Origin: Arthrobacter sp. NEB 688
GTDB lineage: Bacteria > Actinomycetota > Actinomycetes > Actinomycetales > Dermatophilaceae
DNA: 64,000 nt
Reading direction: 5' to 3'
Assembly: GCF_013201035.1 (NCBI RefSeq)
Contig: NZ_CP053707.1
Coordinates: 3,968,001-4,032,000, forward strand
Position 1 is the first letter of the stretch, and each line of letters opens with the position of its first letter. The notes under the pieces were generated by a model. It made no database searches. It had not been told where the DNA came from and saw only the letters and a program-made list of their open reading frames with translations. Positions 8,248 through 16,806 of the stretch are shown here, in pieces. Both the position numbers and the translations under genes were made by a program.

Positions 8248-8873
8248 TGGCGTTGCTCGACGCGGGGTCGGGGCTGCTGTTCACGGCCGCACCCGGCACG
8301 GCCAGCACGGCGCTGCGCGTGGCCTTGCTCGACCGGGGTGGCGTCGTGGAGGTTCCCGCCACCGACGCCACACGGGTCGACGGCATCGACGCCAAGCACG
8401 CGACCGCCGCCGACTTGGTCGGTGCCGGACTCCTGGCGCCGGACCACGGCCTCCGCGTGGTGACCACGACGCGCAACCCGTTCGACTTCTACGTCGCGGA
8501 GTACGAACGCAGCCGCCGTCGCTGGGTGCACGAGCTGAGGCAGCCGGACTCCTGGGTCTACTCCACCCCCGGCGCCGTCGGGCGCGTCGTGGATGCCGTG
8601 ACGCTCGAGTTCAACGAGTGGCTGGCGCTGGCCATCGACGGACCCGGCGAGCGTCGCGTCAACCGCGGCCACGTCGAGGAGGCCGACGTCGTGCTGCGCA
8701 TGGAGCACCTCGAGCACGACCTCCGCAGCCTCCTCGACCTCGACCTCACGGTGGCGCCCACCAACGTCACCGACCGGGAGCGCGCCTACTGGCGCGCGTA
8801 CGACGCCACCGGTCGCGCCCTCGTCGAGACCGCTCACGCCGCCGACCTCGAGCGGTTCTCCTACGCGTTCTGA
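8247..8873 (+). CDS. sulfotransferase-like protein
   Basis: A 208-aa protein with features of PAPS-dependent sulfotransferases: an N-terminal phosphosulfate-binding-like loop (AAPGTASTALRVALL, about residues 13-27) and a second PAPS motif region (RVVTTTRNPFDFYVAEYERS, about 69-88) in which RNP followed by a helix matches the 3'-phosphate loop. It is short for the family (usually 250-300 aa). Its 3' end overlaps by 13 bp the 3' end of the convergent glycosyltransferase gene, so it may modify the glycan made by that operon; that is an inference. Confidence 0.65.
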   Translation: MALLDAGSGLLFTAAPGTASTALRVALLDRGGVVEVPATDATRVDGIDAKHATAADLVGAGLLAPDHGLRVVTTTRNPFDFYVAEYERSRRRWVHELRQPDSWVYSTPGAVGRVVDAVTLEFNEWLALAIDGPGERRVNRGHVEEADVVLRMEHLEHDLRSLLDLDLTVAPTNVTDRERAYWRAYDATGRALVETAHAADLERFSYAF

Positions 8874-10255
8874 CCGCGCGACCGAGGCGGTCCGTCCACT
8901 CCCGCGAGCCCGGCCCTGAGCAGAAGGCCCGCCACGCCGGAACCGGTCGGCGTGATGTCCATCGCCGCAGCGGACAACGGCTGTGCGGCAGCAAGATCCG
9001 GCTGGTCCCACAGCGAGGCCCGGCGCAGCGCGCGCATCGACCGCACCTCGAGGAGCGGCCGGCCGAGGTCCTCGACCGTGATCCGTGCGGGGGCATCGGC
9101 GCGGTCCACGTCGGAGAGCAGACGGTGCCACGTCGCGGGCGTGGCGTGGGCGGGCGCATGGAGGTGGACGTGACGCCGGTAGCGCCCGGCCGTGTCCAGC
9201 AGCGCCGCGTCGGGGACCTCGTCCCCGTCGCCGTCGGGGCGAGGACGCACGCGGCGCTCGTCGGGCAGCAGCGCCGCGTGCGCATCACCGAGGAGCAGCC
9301 GCGCGGTCGGCGCGGCCTGGAGCAGGGGGTCGAGCGCGATGACGAGGGCCGCGAGGTCGAATCCGGGTGACACCGTCACCACGACGTCGTCCGCGCCCAG
9401 GTCGAGGGCCCGGGTGGTGACCCCGGGGACGCCGACGCGCGCGGCGACGGCGAGCGACTCCAGGTCCTTCGCGTGGCCGGTGCCCTCGGCTCCCCAGGTC
9501 CGCGGCTCCACGCCGGCATCGGGGCCGTCGTGCCAGACGGTCGCGTCGGGGGCATGGGCCAGCAGGCCACCGGCCTCCCACGCGCGCGCGGCCCACTCCC
9601 AGTCCTCCCCGCCGTAGGCCGTGAACCCCTCGTCGAAGCCGCCGACGTGGTCGAACCACCAGCGGCTGCAGGCCACCGCCGCGGAGATCACGTGGCGGAA
9701 GGAGAGCGCGTCGGCGTGCAGCAGGTCGCCCGAGCCGGCGTACGCCTCCCGCAGCCAGGCCGGCTCGGTCAGCTCGTGCTCGGGTCCACCGGTCTCGACA
9801 GGCGCGTCCACCGGGACGGTCGCGAGGTCGGCGTGCCGGCGCCGCCCGACGACGACGGCCTCCGGCAGCAACCGCGGGAGCCGGGTGATGGTGCGCAGGA
9901 ACGACGGCTCGGGCGCGCAGTCGGCGTCGAGGAAGACGAGCACGTCCCCTCGGGCCCGCCGGGCCCCGGCGTTGCGCGCGGCGGAGGCCCGGAAGCCCAG
10001 GTCCTCCTGCGTCACCAGCCCCACGCCGTCGGGGACGCTCGGGGGCGGCTGGGTGCCGTCGTCGGTGACGACCACGTCGACCGCGTGCGCGGGGTAGTCC
10101 TGGCGGGCGAGCGCGTGGAGCGTGCGCTCGAGCTCACGCTGCTGGCGGTAGTGCAGGACCACGACACCGACGGTGCGGACCGGCGCGTCCTGCCCCTGCA
10201 CCAGGTCCCAGCGGTTGGCCGGCACCGGCTCGCCCCACGGGGGCCGCGGGCTCAC
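8861..10255 (-). CDS. family 2 glycosyltransferase with galactosyltransferase-like C-terminal motif
   Basis: A 464-aa cytosolic or membrane-associated sugar transferase. The GT-A nucleotide-sugar fold begins at GVVVLHYRQQRELERTL, with acidic motifs TDDG (64-67) and LDADC (109-113) and the GGFDEGFTAYGGEDWEWAAR acceptor-side motif common to GT2/Glyco_transf_7C enzymes. The last 180 residues have no clear match. The start GTG at 10255 overlaps the TGA of the preceding gene (GTGA), so it is the last gene of a three-gene coupled operon. The stop lies inside the end of the opposing sulfotransferase-like gene. Confidence 0.85.
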   Translation of the reverse strand: MSPRPPWGEPVPANRWDLVQGQDAPVRTVGVVVLHYRQQRELERTLHALARQDYPAHAVDVVVTDDGTQPPPSVPDGVGLVTQEDLGFRASAARNAGARRARGDVLVFLDADCAPEPSFLRTITRLPRLLPEAVVVGRRRHADLATVPVDAPVETGGPEHELTEPAWLREAYAGSGDLLHADALSFRHVISAAVACSRWWFDHVGGFDEGFTAYGGEDWEWAARAWEAGGLLAHAPDATVWHDGPDAGVEPRTWGAEGTGHAKDLESLAVAARVGVPGVTTRALDLGADDVVVTVSPGFDLAALVIALDPLLQAAPTARLLLGDAHAALLPDERRVRPRPDGDGDEVPDAALLDTAGRYRRHVHLHAPAHATPATWHRLLSDVDRADAPARITVEDLGRPLLEVRSMRALRRASLWDQPDLAAAQPLSAAAMDITPTGSGVAGLLLRAGLAGVDGPPRSRGQNA

Positions 10256-11295
10256 CGCGCCCACCACGACCGGTAGGCGCGGACCACGTCGTCCAGCGTG
10301 TGGGGCGGCCGGTAGCCGGGGGGCAGCCAGGTCCGCGCGGGGTCCTCCAGGGCCAGCGCCACCTCGGCGGGCCAGGCGTCGAGCGGACGGACGAGGTGCG
10401 CGCCGGGACGCAGGTCGTCGAGCTCGACCGTGGACGGGTGCTCGCGCAGGAGCGGCCGCCGGCCCGCGGCGAGCCAGCTGTTGACCGACCCCGACGCCGA
10501 GGGATGGCGGTGCGCGGCCACCGGCACCGTGGTCTCGCGGATGGCCCGGAGCAGGTCGTCGTCCTCGAGGTACCCGGTGACGTGCCACGGGACCCCGAGG
10601 CTGCTGGCCAGGCGCGCGAGGTCGTCCGCGAGCTCGTCGTGGCCGGCGGCCACTCCCCCGAGCGCGGCCACGCCGAGGGCGTGCCCCCGCGAGCGCATGG
10701 CGAGCGCCAGCTCGATGGCCTCCTCGTGCCCCTTGTCGGGGTAGACCCAGCCGACCACCCCGATCCACCCGTCCCGGGGACCGCTCGTTGCGGCGGTCGG
10801 CAGGACGGTCGGGCCGTCGGACACGGCGTGCGCGGCGCCGCTCGACCGGGGCTCGAGCACCACGGGGAGCGGGATGACCTCCGGGTCGCGGGGCGCCTCG
10901 GGGATGGCCGCGGCGGCCAGGGTGGCCTCCCAGCGGCTGTTGACCGCCCACGCGGACGCGCGCGCCACCAGGTCGGAGTAGACCGCCGCCCGCCGGCCCC
11001 ACCGCATCCCCTCGGCCGGCTGCGGGACGTCGTGCAGGGTGAGGCTCAGCCGGGTCCGGTCCGCCCACGCGCCGACCACGTCCAGCGCCGCCGCCGGGGA
11101 GTCGAAGAGGCCGGAGGAGAAGTGCAGGTGGACCGGGCGGCCGTGGAGGCGCGCGGGCACCTCGTGGCCCCGGACGACCGGGACGCCAGCCGCATCAGCC
11201 ACCTGGCGGGCCAGCAGCGTGACCCCGTGCCGGTCCGGACCGGGGAGCCAGTGCACCGGCAGGTCCTCGACCTGCGCGCCGACCGCCTCGCTCAT
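10252..11295 (-). CDS. glycosyltransferase, GT4-like
   Basis: A 347-aa protein with a GT-B glycosyltransferase pattern: the N-terminal half contains VHLHFSSGLFDS and LSLTLHDVPQ, the C-terminal half VVGWVYPDKGHEEAIELA (typical GT4 'we recalculate the reach' region) and a donor-binding VPVAAHRHPSASGSVNSWLAAG segment where GT4 enzymes carry the EX7E motif; here the acidic pair is not evident. It starts at ATG 11295 in a TGATG overlap with the gene before and ends in a GTGA overlap with the gene after. Specificity unknown. Confidence 0.75.
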   Translation of the reverse strand: MSEAVGAQVEDLPVHWLPGPDRHGVTLLARQVADAAGVPVVRGHEVPARLHGRPVHLHFSSGLFDSPAAALDVVGAWADRTRLSLTLHDVPQPAEGMRWGRRAAVYSDLVARASAWAVNSRWEATLAAAAIPEAPRDPEVIPLPVVLEPRSSGAAHAVSDGPTVLPTAATSGPRDGWIGVVGWVYPDKGHEEAIELALAMRSRGHALGVAALGGVAAGHDELADDLARLASSLGVPWHVTGYLEDDDLLRAIRETTVPVAAHRHPSASGSVNSWLAAGRRPLLREHPSTVELDDLRPGAHLVRPLDAWPAEVALALEDPARTWLPPGYRPPHTLDDVVRAYRSWWAR

Positions 11296-12497
11296 CAGGC
11301 TGCCCCCTCGCGCCGGCCGGACGTGGAGGCACCCGTGTCGGGCCACCGCTCCGCGATCCCCCGGGCGAGGAGCTCGGCGTACACCTGCGCGTGCACGGCG
11401 CGCACCTCGGCGGCCTGCCGCGCGCGGGCGTCGGCATCCGCCCCCGGAAGGGACTCGGCGCGCAGCGCGAGCGCACCCCGGACGGCGTCGAGCAACGACG
11501 CCTCGTCGGCGCCGTCCGGGCGCCACCGGTAGACGCCCTCCGGCCCCTGGTCGGCAAGGTGCCCGACGGCCGGCGCGACCACGCTCGTGCCGAGGTCGTG
11601 GCACGCCTCCAGCCAGCCCGAGTGCGTCCCGTGCCGGTAGGGCAGGACGGCCACGTCGAGCGAGGCCAGGTGCGACCACAGGGCGTCGTCGTCCATCGGC
11701 GGGTGGACGACGAGCCGCACGCCGTCGTCAGCGGCCTCGGCCAGGGCGCGGCACGCCCGCCGGGCCCGGTCGTCCGCAGGGTCCCGCCAGGTCCGCTCGT
11801 GCAGCCACACGCAGACGTCGGCCTCGGGCATCGCCCGGGCCAGGTGGCGGAGCGCGGGCAGCAGGCCGACGGCGTCCGTGCCGGCCCGCAGGTCCTTCAG
11901 CGTCGTCCCGACGACCGGGCGGCCCGCGGGTACGGCGGCCGTCCGCGCCTCACGCACCGCACGCATCATCGGCAGCGGGACGAGGTGCGGGTGCCGCGCG
12001 ACGACGGCCCGTCGGTTCCAGCGTCGCTCGATCTCGGCCGCGGCCCCGGGGGTGAGGGTCAGCACCGCGTCGGCGGCCTCGACGAGGACGGACAGGCGCG
12101 CCTCGTAGCCGGCCTGGTCGTGCAGGTGGGGGTTCTCCAGGTCGTGGACCGTCTGCACGAGCGGTCGCCCGGTCTCCCGCAGGGCGCGGACCGTCTGCTC
12201 GAGGGTCGACAGCGGCACCTGCTCCACCCCGAAGTGGACGTGCATGAGGTCGAAGTCGGAGCGCTCGACCCACTCGGGGGTCAGCATCCGCGGCGGCCAC
12301 CAGCGCGTTCCGGCCACCTGACCGTCCAGGTCGGGATGCGGGTCCGGCAGCGCGACGAACCCGCTCTCGGCGGGCATGACGGTCCGCGAGTACGCGTGCC
12401 CGCCGGGCACCACCGCCACCGTGCGGACCCGTTCGGGCTGCCTGGTGAGCGTGCGGATGCCTGCATCAGGCCGGACGGCAAGGGGCACGGACGTCAC
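11295..12497 (-). CDS. glycosyltransferase, GT4-like, first gene of the operon
   Basis: About 400 aa with a GT-B layout: RTVAVVPGGHAYSRTV at the N-terminus, DLMHVHFGVEQ and PLVQTVHDLENPHLH in the first domain, then VVGTTLKDLRAG and CVWLHERTWRDP, and LDVAVLPYRHGTHSGWLEACHDLG in the donor-binding domain with the Glu of a GT4-type motif. The start is uncertain: GTG 12497 is taken, with an upstream GTG at 12569 giving 24 more residues. No strong ribosome site marks either. It drives a three-gene operon probably making a surface glycan. Confidence 0.75.
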   Translation of the reverse strand: MTSVPLAVRPDAGIRTLTRQPERVRTVAVVPGGHAYSRTVMPAESGFVALPDPHPDLDGQVAGTRWWPPRMLTPEWVERSDFDLMHVHFGVEQVPLSTLEQTVRALRETGRPLVQTVHDLENPHLHDQAGYEARLSVLVEAADAVLTLTPGAAAEIERRWNRRAVVARHPHLVPLPMMRAVREARTAAVPAGRPVVGTTLKDLRAGTDAVGLLPALRHLARAMPEADVCVWLHERTWRDPADDRARRACRALAEAADDGVRLVVHPPMDDDALWSHLASLDVAVLPYRHGTHSGWLEACHDLGTSVVAPAVGHLADQGPEGVYRWRPDGADEASLLDAVRGALALRAESLPGADADARARQAAEVRAVHAQVYAELLARGIAERWPDTGASTSGRREGAA

Positions 12498-12748
12498 TCC
12501 CGGGATGTTGGGACGAGGCGGCGCAACCACGCCCGCCTCGTCGGTCGGTATCCCACCGGTCCTACCCACCTACGGTGACAGCCACGCACCCGCCGTCCCC
12601 GTTCGGGGATCACCGTCGCCCCGGACGGGGTCGTCGGTCCAGGACGGGGCCGTTTCCCCGCCCGCGGCCGACAACCACGTCCGTCGCGCTGGTTGGTCGT
12701 GCGCGGCTCCGGCAGCGGGCGCGCCCGCTCGGTGCCAGACTCGAGCGG

Positions 12749-13687
12749 GTGGCCGACTTCGAGCTGACGACGGACGAGCTGCGCGCGGTCGCCGGGTACG
12801 CCGCGGACTGCGCCGAGCCGGCCCTCGTGGTGTGGGGCCGCACTCACCCCGACGACGACCGACCCCGTGCCGCCGTGGCCGCGGCCCGGGCGTTCGCCGA
12901 GGGAGCACCACGTTCGAACCTCCAGCGGCACACCGCGACCGCGGCCCACCGCGCCGGCCGGGAGGCATCCACCGAGGCAGCGAAGCACGCGGCGACCGCG
13001 GCCGGTGACGCCGCCGCCTCCGCCTACCTGCACCCGCTCGCGAACGCCACACAGATGCGTCACCTCCTCGGCGCCGCCGTGCACGCGGCTCGGGCCGCCG
13101 AGCTGCACCGGGGCGACGACCCCGTGGTCGCCGAGTACGTCCTCGACGCCGCGGCCCGGCGGGCGAGCCCGGTCGTCCTCGACGTCCTCTCCCGCTACCC
13201 GAGGGCGCCTGTGGGGCGGACCCGCGTCGCGGCGCTGATGCACCGGCTCGACGTGCTGCTGCGCGACCCTCCCCCGCCGAAGCGCGTCGTCGACGACCCC
13301 GGCCCCTTCTTCCACGGCACCCGCGCCGACGTCAGCCCCGGCGACCTGCTGACGCCGGGGTGGCGCTCCAACTACGGGACGGGTCGCCCGCTCAAGCACA
13401 TCTACGTCACGGCCTCGTCGAACGGCGCTCCCCTGGCGGCCGCGCTCGCGCGGGGCGACGGCCCTCCCCGCGTCTACCGGGTCGAGCCGCTCGGCCCGCT
13501 CGAGGACGACCCGAACGTCACCGACAAGCGCTTCCCGGGCAACCCGACCCGCTCCTACCGCACCACCGAAGGCGTCCGCGTGGTCGAGGAGGTGCTCGGG
13601 TGGGAGCCGCCGGACGCCGCGCTCGTGCAGCGGATCCTCGACTCGTCCGGCGAGCTGGCCGAGCTGGGCATCGAGGCGATGGACTGA
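12749..13687 (+). CDS. immunity-like domain fused to rifamycin ADP-ribosyltransferase (Arr)
   Basis: A 312-aa two-domain protein. Residues about 1-175 are helical and Ala-rich (ELTTDELRAVAGYAADCAEP, then WGRTHPDDDRPRAAVAAARA and EAAKHAATAAGDAAASAYLH), resembling the Imm5-like putative immunity fold. Residues about 185-300 are a complete Arr domain: FFHGTRADVSPGDLLTPG, HIYVTASS and LEDDPNVTDKRFPGNPTRSY, carrying the catalytic His (H189), Tyr and Asp of the family. Arr transfers ADP-ribose from NAD to rifamycins and inactivates them. Start GTG 12749 fits the domain edge; upstream in-frame sequence is not protein-like. The Arr call is firm; the N-terminal assignment is by pattern. Confidence 0.85.
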   Translation: MADFELTTDELRAVAGYAADCAEPALVVWGRTHPDDDRPRAAVAAARAFAEGAPRSNLQRHTATAAHRAGREASTEAAKHAATAAGDAAASAYLHPLANATQMRHLLGAAVHAARAAELHRGDDPVVAEYVLDAAARRASPVVLDVLSRYPRAPVGRTRVAALMHRLDVLLRDPPPPKRVVDDPGPFFHGTRADVSPGDLLTPGWRSNYGTGRPLKHIYVTASSNGAPLAAALARGDGPPRVYRVEPLGPLEDDPNVTDKRFPGNPTRSYRTTEGVRVVEEVLGWEPPDAALVQRILDSSGELAELGIEAMD

Positions 13688-13769
13688 CGGCGGCGCCGGC
13701 CGCCGCGGCGCTCCGGCCCGCGACCTGCACGATTCCCCGGCCCGCAGGCTGGTCACGTAGCGTTTTCGG

Positions 13770-15017
13770 GTGACCACCCCCACGCGTCCCCGCCCCCGCC
13801 GCGCCGCGCTCGCCCTCACCGGGGCGCTCGCCGTCACCCTCGCCGGCTGCTCCGACGGCACCCCCGAGGCGGCCCCGACGACCGCGTCCTCCACGAGCGC
13901 CTCCGCGTCGCCGTCGGCCTCGGCCACCCCGTCGCCCAGCGAGACCGCCACCTGCGCCGACACGACGTACGAGGCGATGACCGCCGACCAGCGGCTCGGC
14001 CAGCTGCTCATGGTCGGCTTCGACACCAACGCCTCGCTCGACGCGCTGGACTCGACGATCGCGAAGGACCACGTCGGCAACGTCATCTACCTCGGCGGCT
14101 GGGAGGGCGCCGAGAAGGTGTCGACCACCTCCGAGCACCTCCAGGGGCTCGTGTCGCGCAAGGCCACGGCGGGCGTCGACCTGATGATCGCCGCCGACCA
14201 GGAGGGCGGCGAGGTGCACCAGCTGCGCGGCGAGGGCTTCACCCGTCCCCCGACCGCGAGCGAGCAGGCGCAGATGTCCTCCTCCGCGCTGCGCAAGGCG
14301 GCCGCCGGCTGGGCCGAGGAGCTCAAGGACACCGGCGTCAACGTCAACCTCGCACCGGTCACCGACACCGTCCCCGCCGACATCGGGCGGGCCAACGAGC
14401 CGATCGGGAAGTACGAGCGCGAGTACGGCTCGGACCCGAAGACCGTGGAGAAGGCGTCGACGGCGTTCATCGAGGGGATGCTCGACGGCGGCGTGGAGGC
14501 GACGGTCAAGCACTTCCCGGGCCTCGGGCGCATCCGCAACAACACCGACTTCAACAGCACCGGCATCACCGACCCGACGACGACGCGGGACGACGCCTAC
14601 CTCGCGCCGTTCGCGGCCGGTGTCGACGCGGGCGCCGGCCTCGTCATGGTCGGCTCGGCCAACTACGCGAAGATCGACCCCGGTGTCCCGGCGATGTTCT
14701 CGCGCACGGTCGTCACCGACATGCTGCGCGGCGACCTCGGCTTCGACGGCGTCGTCATCACCGACGACGTCAACGCGGAGGCCGTGCGCTCGACCTCGCC
14801 CGGGCAGCGCGCCGTGAAGTTCGTCGAGGCCGGCGGCGACATCGTGCTGACCGGCGACGCGTCCGTGGCCCCGGCGATGCTCGAGGCGCTGGCCGCGAAG
14901 TCGGCGAAGGACGACGACTTCGCCGCGCAGGTCGACGCGTCGGTGCAGCGCGTCCTCACCCTCAAGGACCGGATGGGCCTGCTCCCCTGCTCGTCGTCGT
15001 CGAAGTCCGGGGACTGA
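13770..15017 (+). CDS. glycoside hydrolase family 3 lipoprotein (NagZ-like)
   Basis: A 415-aa exported lipoprotein. The signal peptide has an Arg-rich start and a lipobox LAGC (Cys27), followed by a Ser/Thr/Ala linker to about residue 65. The rest is a GH3 TIM barrel: LMVGFDT, AADQEGGEVHQLRG, KHFPGLG and GFDGVVITDDV, whose Asp is the expected nucleophile. The family cleaves beta-N-acetylglucosaminides in peptidoglycan or glycoprotein. The Asp-Ser-His dyad that follows KHFPGHG in NagZ is not seen here (LGRIRNNTDF instead), as in a number of actinobacterial relatives, so the acid/base is unclear. Start GTG 13770; monocistronic. Confidence 0.88.
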   Translation: MTTPTRPRPRRAALALTGALAVTLAGCSDGTPEAAPTTASSTSASASPSASATPSPSETATCADTTYEAMTADQRLGQLLMVGFDTNASLDALDSTIAKDHVGNVIYLGGWEGAEKVSTTSEHLQGLVSRKATAGVDLMIAADQEGGEVHQLRGEGFTRPPTASEQAQMSSSALRKAAAGWAEELKDTGVNVNLAPVTDTVPADIGRANEPIGKYEREYGSDPKTVEKASTAFIEGMLDGGVEATVKHFPGLGRIRNNTDFNSTGITDPTTTRDDAYLAPFAAGVDAGAGLVMVGSANYAKIDPGVPAMFSRTVVTDMLRGDLGFDGVVITDDVNAEAVRSTSPGQRAVKFVEAGGDIVLTGDASVAPAMLEALAAKSAKDDDFAAQVDASVQRVLTLKDRMGLLPCSSSSKSGD

Positions 15018-15053
15018 CCCCGGACCCCCCTCCCGCCCGGGCCCGGACCGGCC

Positions 15054-15059
15054 TAGGCT
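15054..15059 (+). promoter_or_regulatory. -10 box TAGGCT for a leaderless transcript
   Basis: TAGGCT ends 7 nt before the GTG at 15067, the spacing of leaderless actinobacterial promoters. There is no ribosome site in the gap. No clear -35 is visible. Confidence 0.5.
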
Positions 15060-15066
15060 CGACGGG

Positions 15067-16767
15067 GTGACGGCCTCCCCCTCCACCGCACCGGCCCCGG
15101 TCATCGTCCTGGCGTCCGGCGACCACACCGACACCCTCCTCGACGTCTTCTGGCGCTACTCGCGCGAGTACGACCTGCGCACCGCCGGCTCGTGCCGCGA
15201 GGCGTGTGACGTCACCGAGGACGCCCTCGCGCAGGGCCACCAGGTGGCGATGTTCGTCACCGACTCGCGCCTGCCCGACGAGGAGAACGTGCTCGCCGCG
15301 TTCGCGGAGTGGCGCCACCTCGTGCCGACGGCGCGCCGGCTCGTCGTCGCGCCCTATGACCGATTCCTCTCCGACGCCCCGCGCCTGCGCTCCGGCATGG
15401 CCAAGGGCAAGTACGACGCCTACCTGCTCATGCCGCGCGGCACGCGCGACGAGGAGTTCCACCACTCCGTCACCGAGCTGCTCAGCGAGTGGGGCTGGAC
15501 CGCCACCGACCCCGACGTCGTCGTCGCGAAGATCGTCGCGCCGCCCGGTGACGTCGTGGCTCAGCAGGTCCGCGACTTCTTCGACCGCATGGGCATCCCC
15601 TGCCGGTCCGTCGAGCCGGACAGCGAGATCGGCCGGCACGTCGCCGAGCACTTCCCCGCGGACGCCGGCTACCCCCGGGTCTGGGCGGCCAACCGCGACC
15701 CCATCGTCGCGACGTCGGTGCGCGACGTCGCCCGGTCGTTCTTCGACACCCAGGCCGAGCGCGAGATGGACGCCGCGGCGGGCGCCGACGTCGTCGACGT
15801 CGCGGTCGTCGGCGGCGGCCCGGCCGGGCTCGCGACCGCGGTCTACGCGGCGTCCGAGGGGCTCTCGACGATCGTCCTCGACGGCAGCGCCATCGGCGGC
15901 CAGGCCGGCACGAGCTCGATGATCCGCAACTACCTCGGCTTCCCGCGCGGCGTCTCCGGGATGCGGCTGGCCCAGCGGGCGCGCAACCAGGCGCTGCGCT
16001 TCGGCACGCGCTTCCACACCGGCTGGGAGGTCGAGGAGCTCGTCGCCGGCACCGGGGACGAGCCCCATCTGCTGCGCGGCGCCGACTTCGAGATCAGCGC
16101 GCGCTCGGTCGTCGTCGCGTCGGGCGTGGACTACCGCCACCTCGGCGTCCCGTCGGTCGAGGCCCTCGTCGGGCGCGGCGTCAACTACGGCGCCGCGATG
16201 TCGCTCTCGCGCGAGATGGAGGACCAGGACGTCGTCGTCGTCGGGGGCGGCAACTCCGCCGGGCAGGCCGCCGTGCACCTTGCGCGGTTCGCCCGCTCGG
16301 TCACCGTCGTCGTCCGCCGGCCCTCGTTGTCCGAGACGATGTCGGCCTACCTCGTCGGGGAGATCGAGTTCAACCCGCGCATCACCGTGCAGCCCTGCAC
16401 CCAGGTCGTGGACGCCGGTGGCGAGGGGCGGCTCGAGTGGGTCTCCCTGCGCGACACCACGACCGGCGAGACCCGGCAGCGTCCGGCGTACGGGCTCTTT
16501 CTGCTCCTGGGCGCCGAGCCACACTGCGGCTGGCTGCCGGACGAGGTCGCGCTCGACGGCCGCGGCTTCGTCCTCACCGGCCGCGACGTCCCGAAGGACC
16601 GCTGGGTCGACGGCCTGCCGCCCGAGAACCTCGCGACGAGCGTGCCCGGCATCTTCGCCGCCGGCGACGTGCGCGCCGGCTCGATGAAGCGGGTCGCGGC
16701 CGCGACGGGCGAGGGGGCGTCGGTCGTGCCCCTCGTCCACGCGTGGCTGAGCCCCGGCGAGGTCTGA
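15067..16767 (+). CDS. receiver-like domain fused to thioredoxin reductase-like FAD oxidoreductase
   Basis: A 566-aa fusion. Residues about 10-145 look like a response-regulator receiver (VIVLASGDH, then AMFVTDSRLPDEENVL with D66 where the phospho-Asp would sit). Residues 150-235 form a short linker domain (AKIVAPPGDVVAQQVRDFF) of glutaredoxin-like pattern without a CxxC. From 240 on there is a pyridine nucleotide-disulfide reductase module: [16 protein letters not shown] (FAD), VVVVGGGNSAGQAAVHLA (NADPH) and GIFAAGDVRAGSMKRVA. The redox CxxC of thioredoxin reductase is absent. Such fusions are known in actinobacteria but their role is not settled. Confidence 0.85.
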   Translation: MTASPSTAPAPVIVLASGDHTDTLLDVFWRYSREYDLRTAGSCREACDVTEDALAQGHQVAMFVTDSRLPDEENVLAAFAEWRHLVPTARRLVVAPYDRFLSDAPRLRSGMAKGKYDAYLLMPRGTRDEEFHHSVTELLSEWGWTATDPDVVVAKIVAPPGDVVAQQVRDFFDRMGIPCRSVEPDSEIGRHVAEHFPADAGYPRVWAANRDPIVATSVRDVARSFFDTQAEREMDAAAGADVVDVAVVGGGPAGLATAVYAASEGLSTIVLDGSAIGGQAGTSSMIRNYLGFPRGVSGMRLAQRARNQALRFGTRFHTGWEVEELVAGTGDEPHLLRGADFEISARSVVVASGVDYRHLGVPSVEALVGRGVNYGAAMSLSREMEDQDVVVVGGGNSAGQAAVHLARFARSVTVVVRRPSLSETMSAYLVGEIEFNPRITVQPCTQVVDAGGEGRLEWVSLRDTTTGETRQRPAYGLFLLLGAEPHCGWLPDEVALDGRGFVLTGRDVPKDRWVDGLPPENLATSVPGIFAAGDVRAGSMKRVAAATGEGASVVPLVHAWLSPGEV

Positions 16768-16806
16768 CGCCGACCTCGCTGTTGGTGCGGACGCCCGGTT
16801 CGCGCG

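Noticed and set aside
12498-12748. Rifamycin-associated element before the Arr fusion
   Set aside because: No GGGGCTTGC-type inverted repeat is present in the gap.
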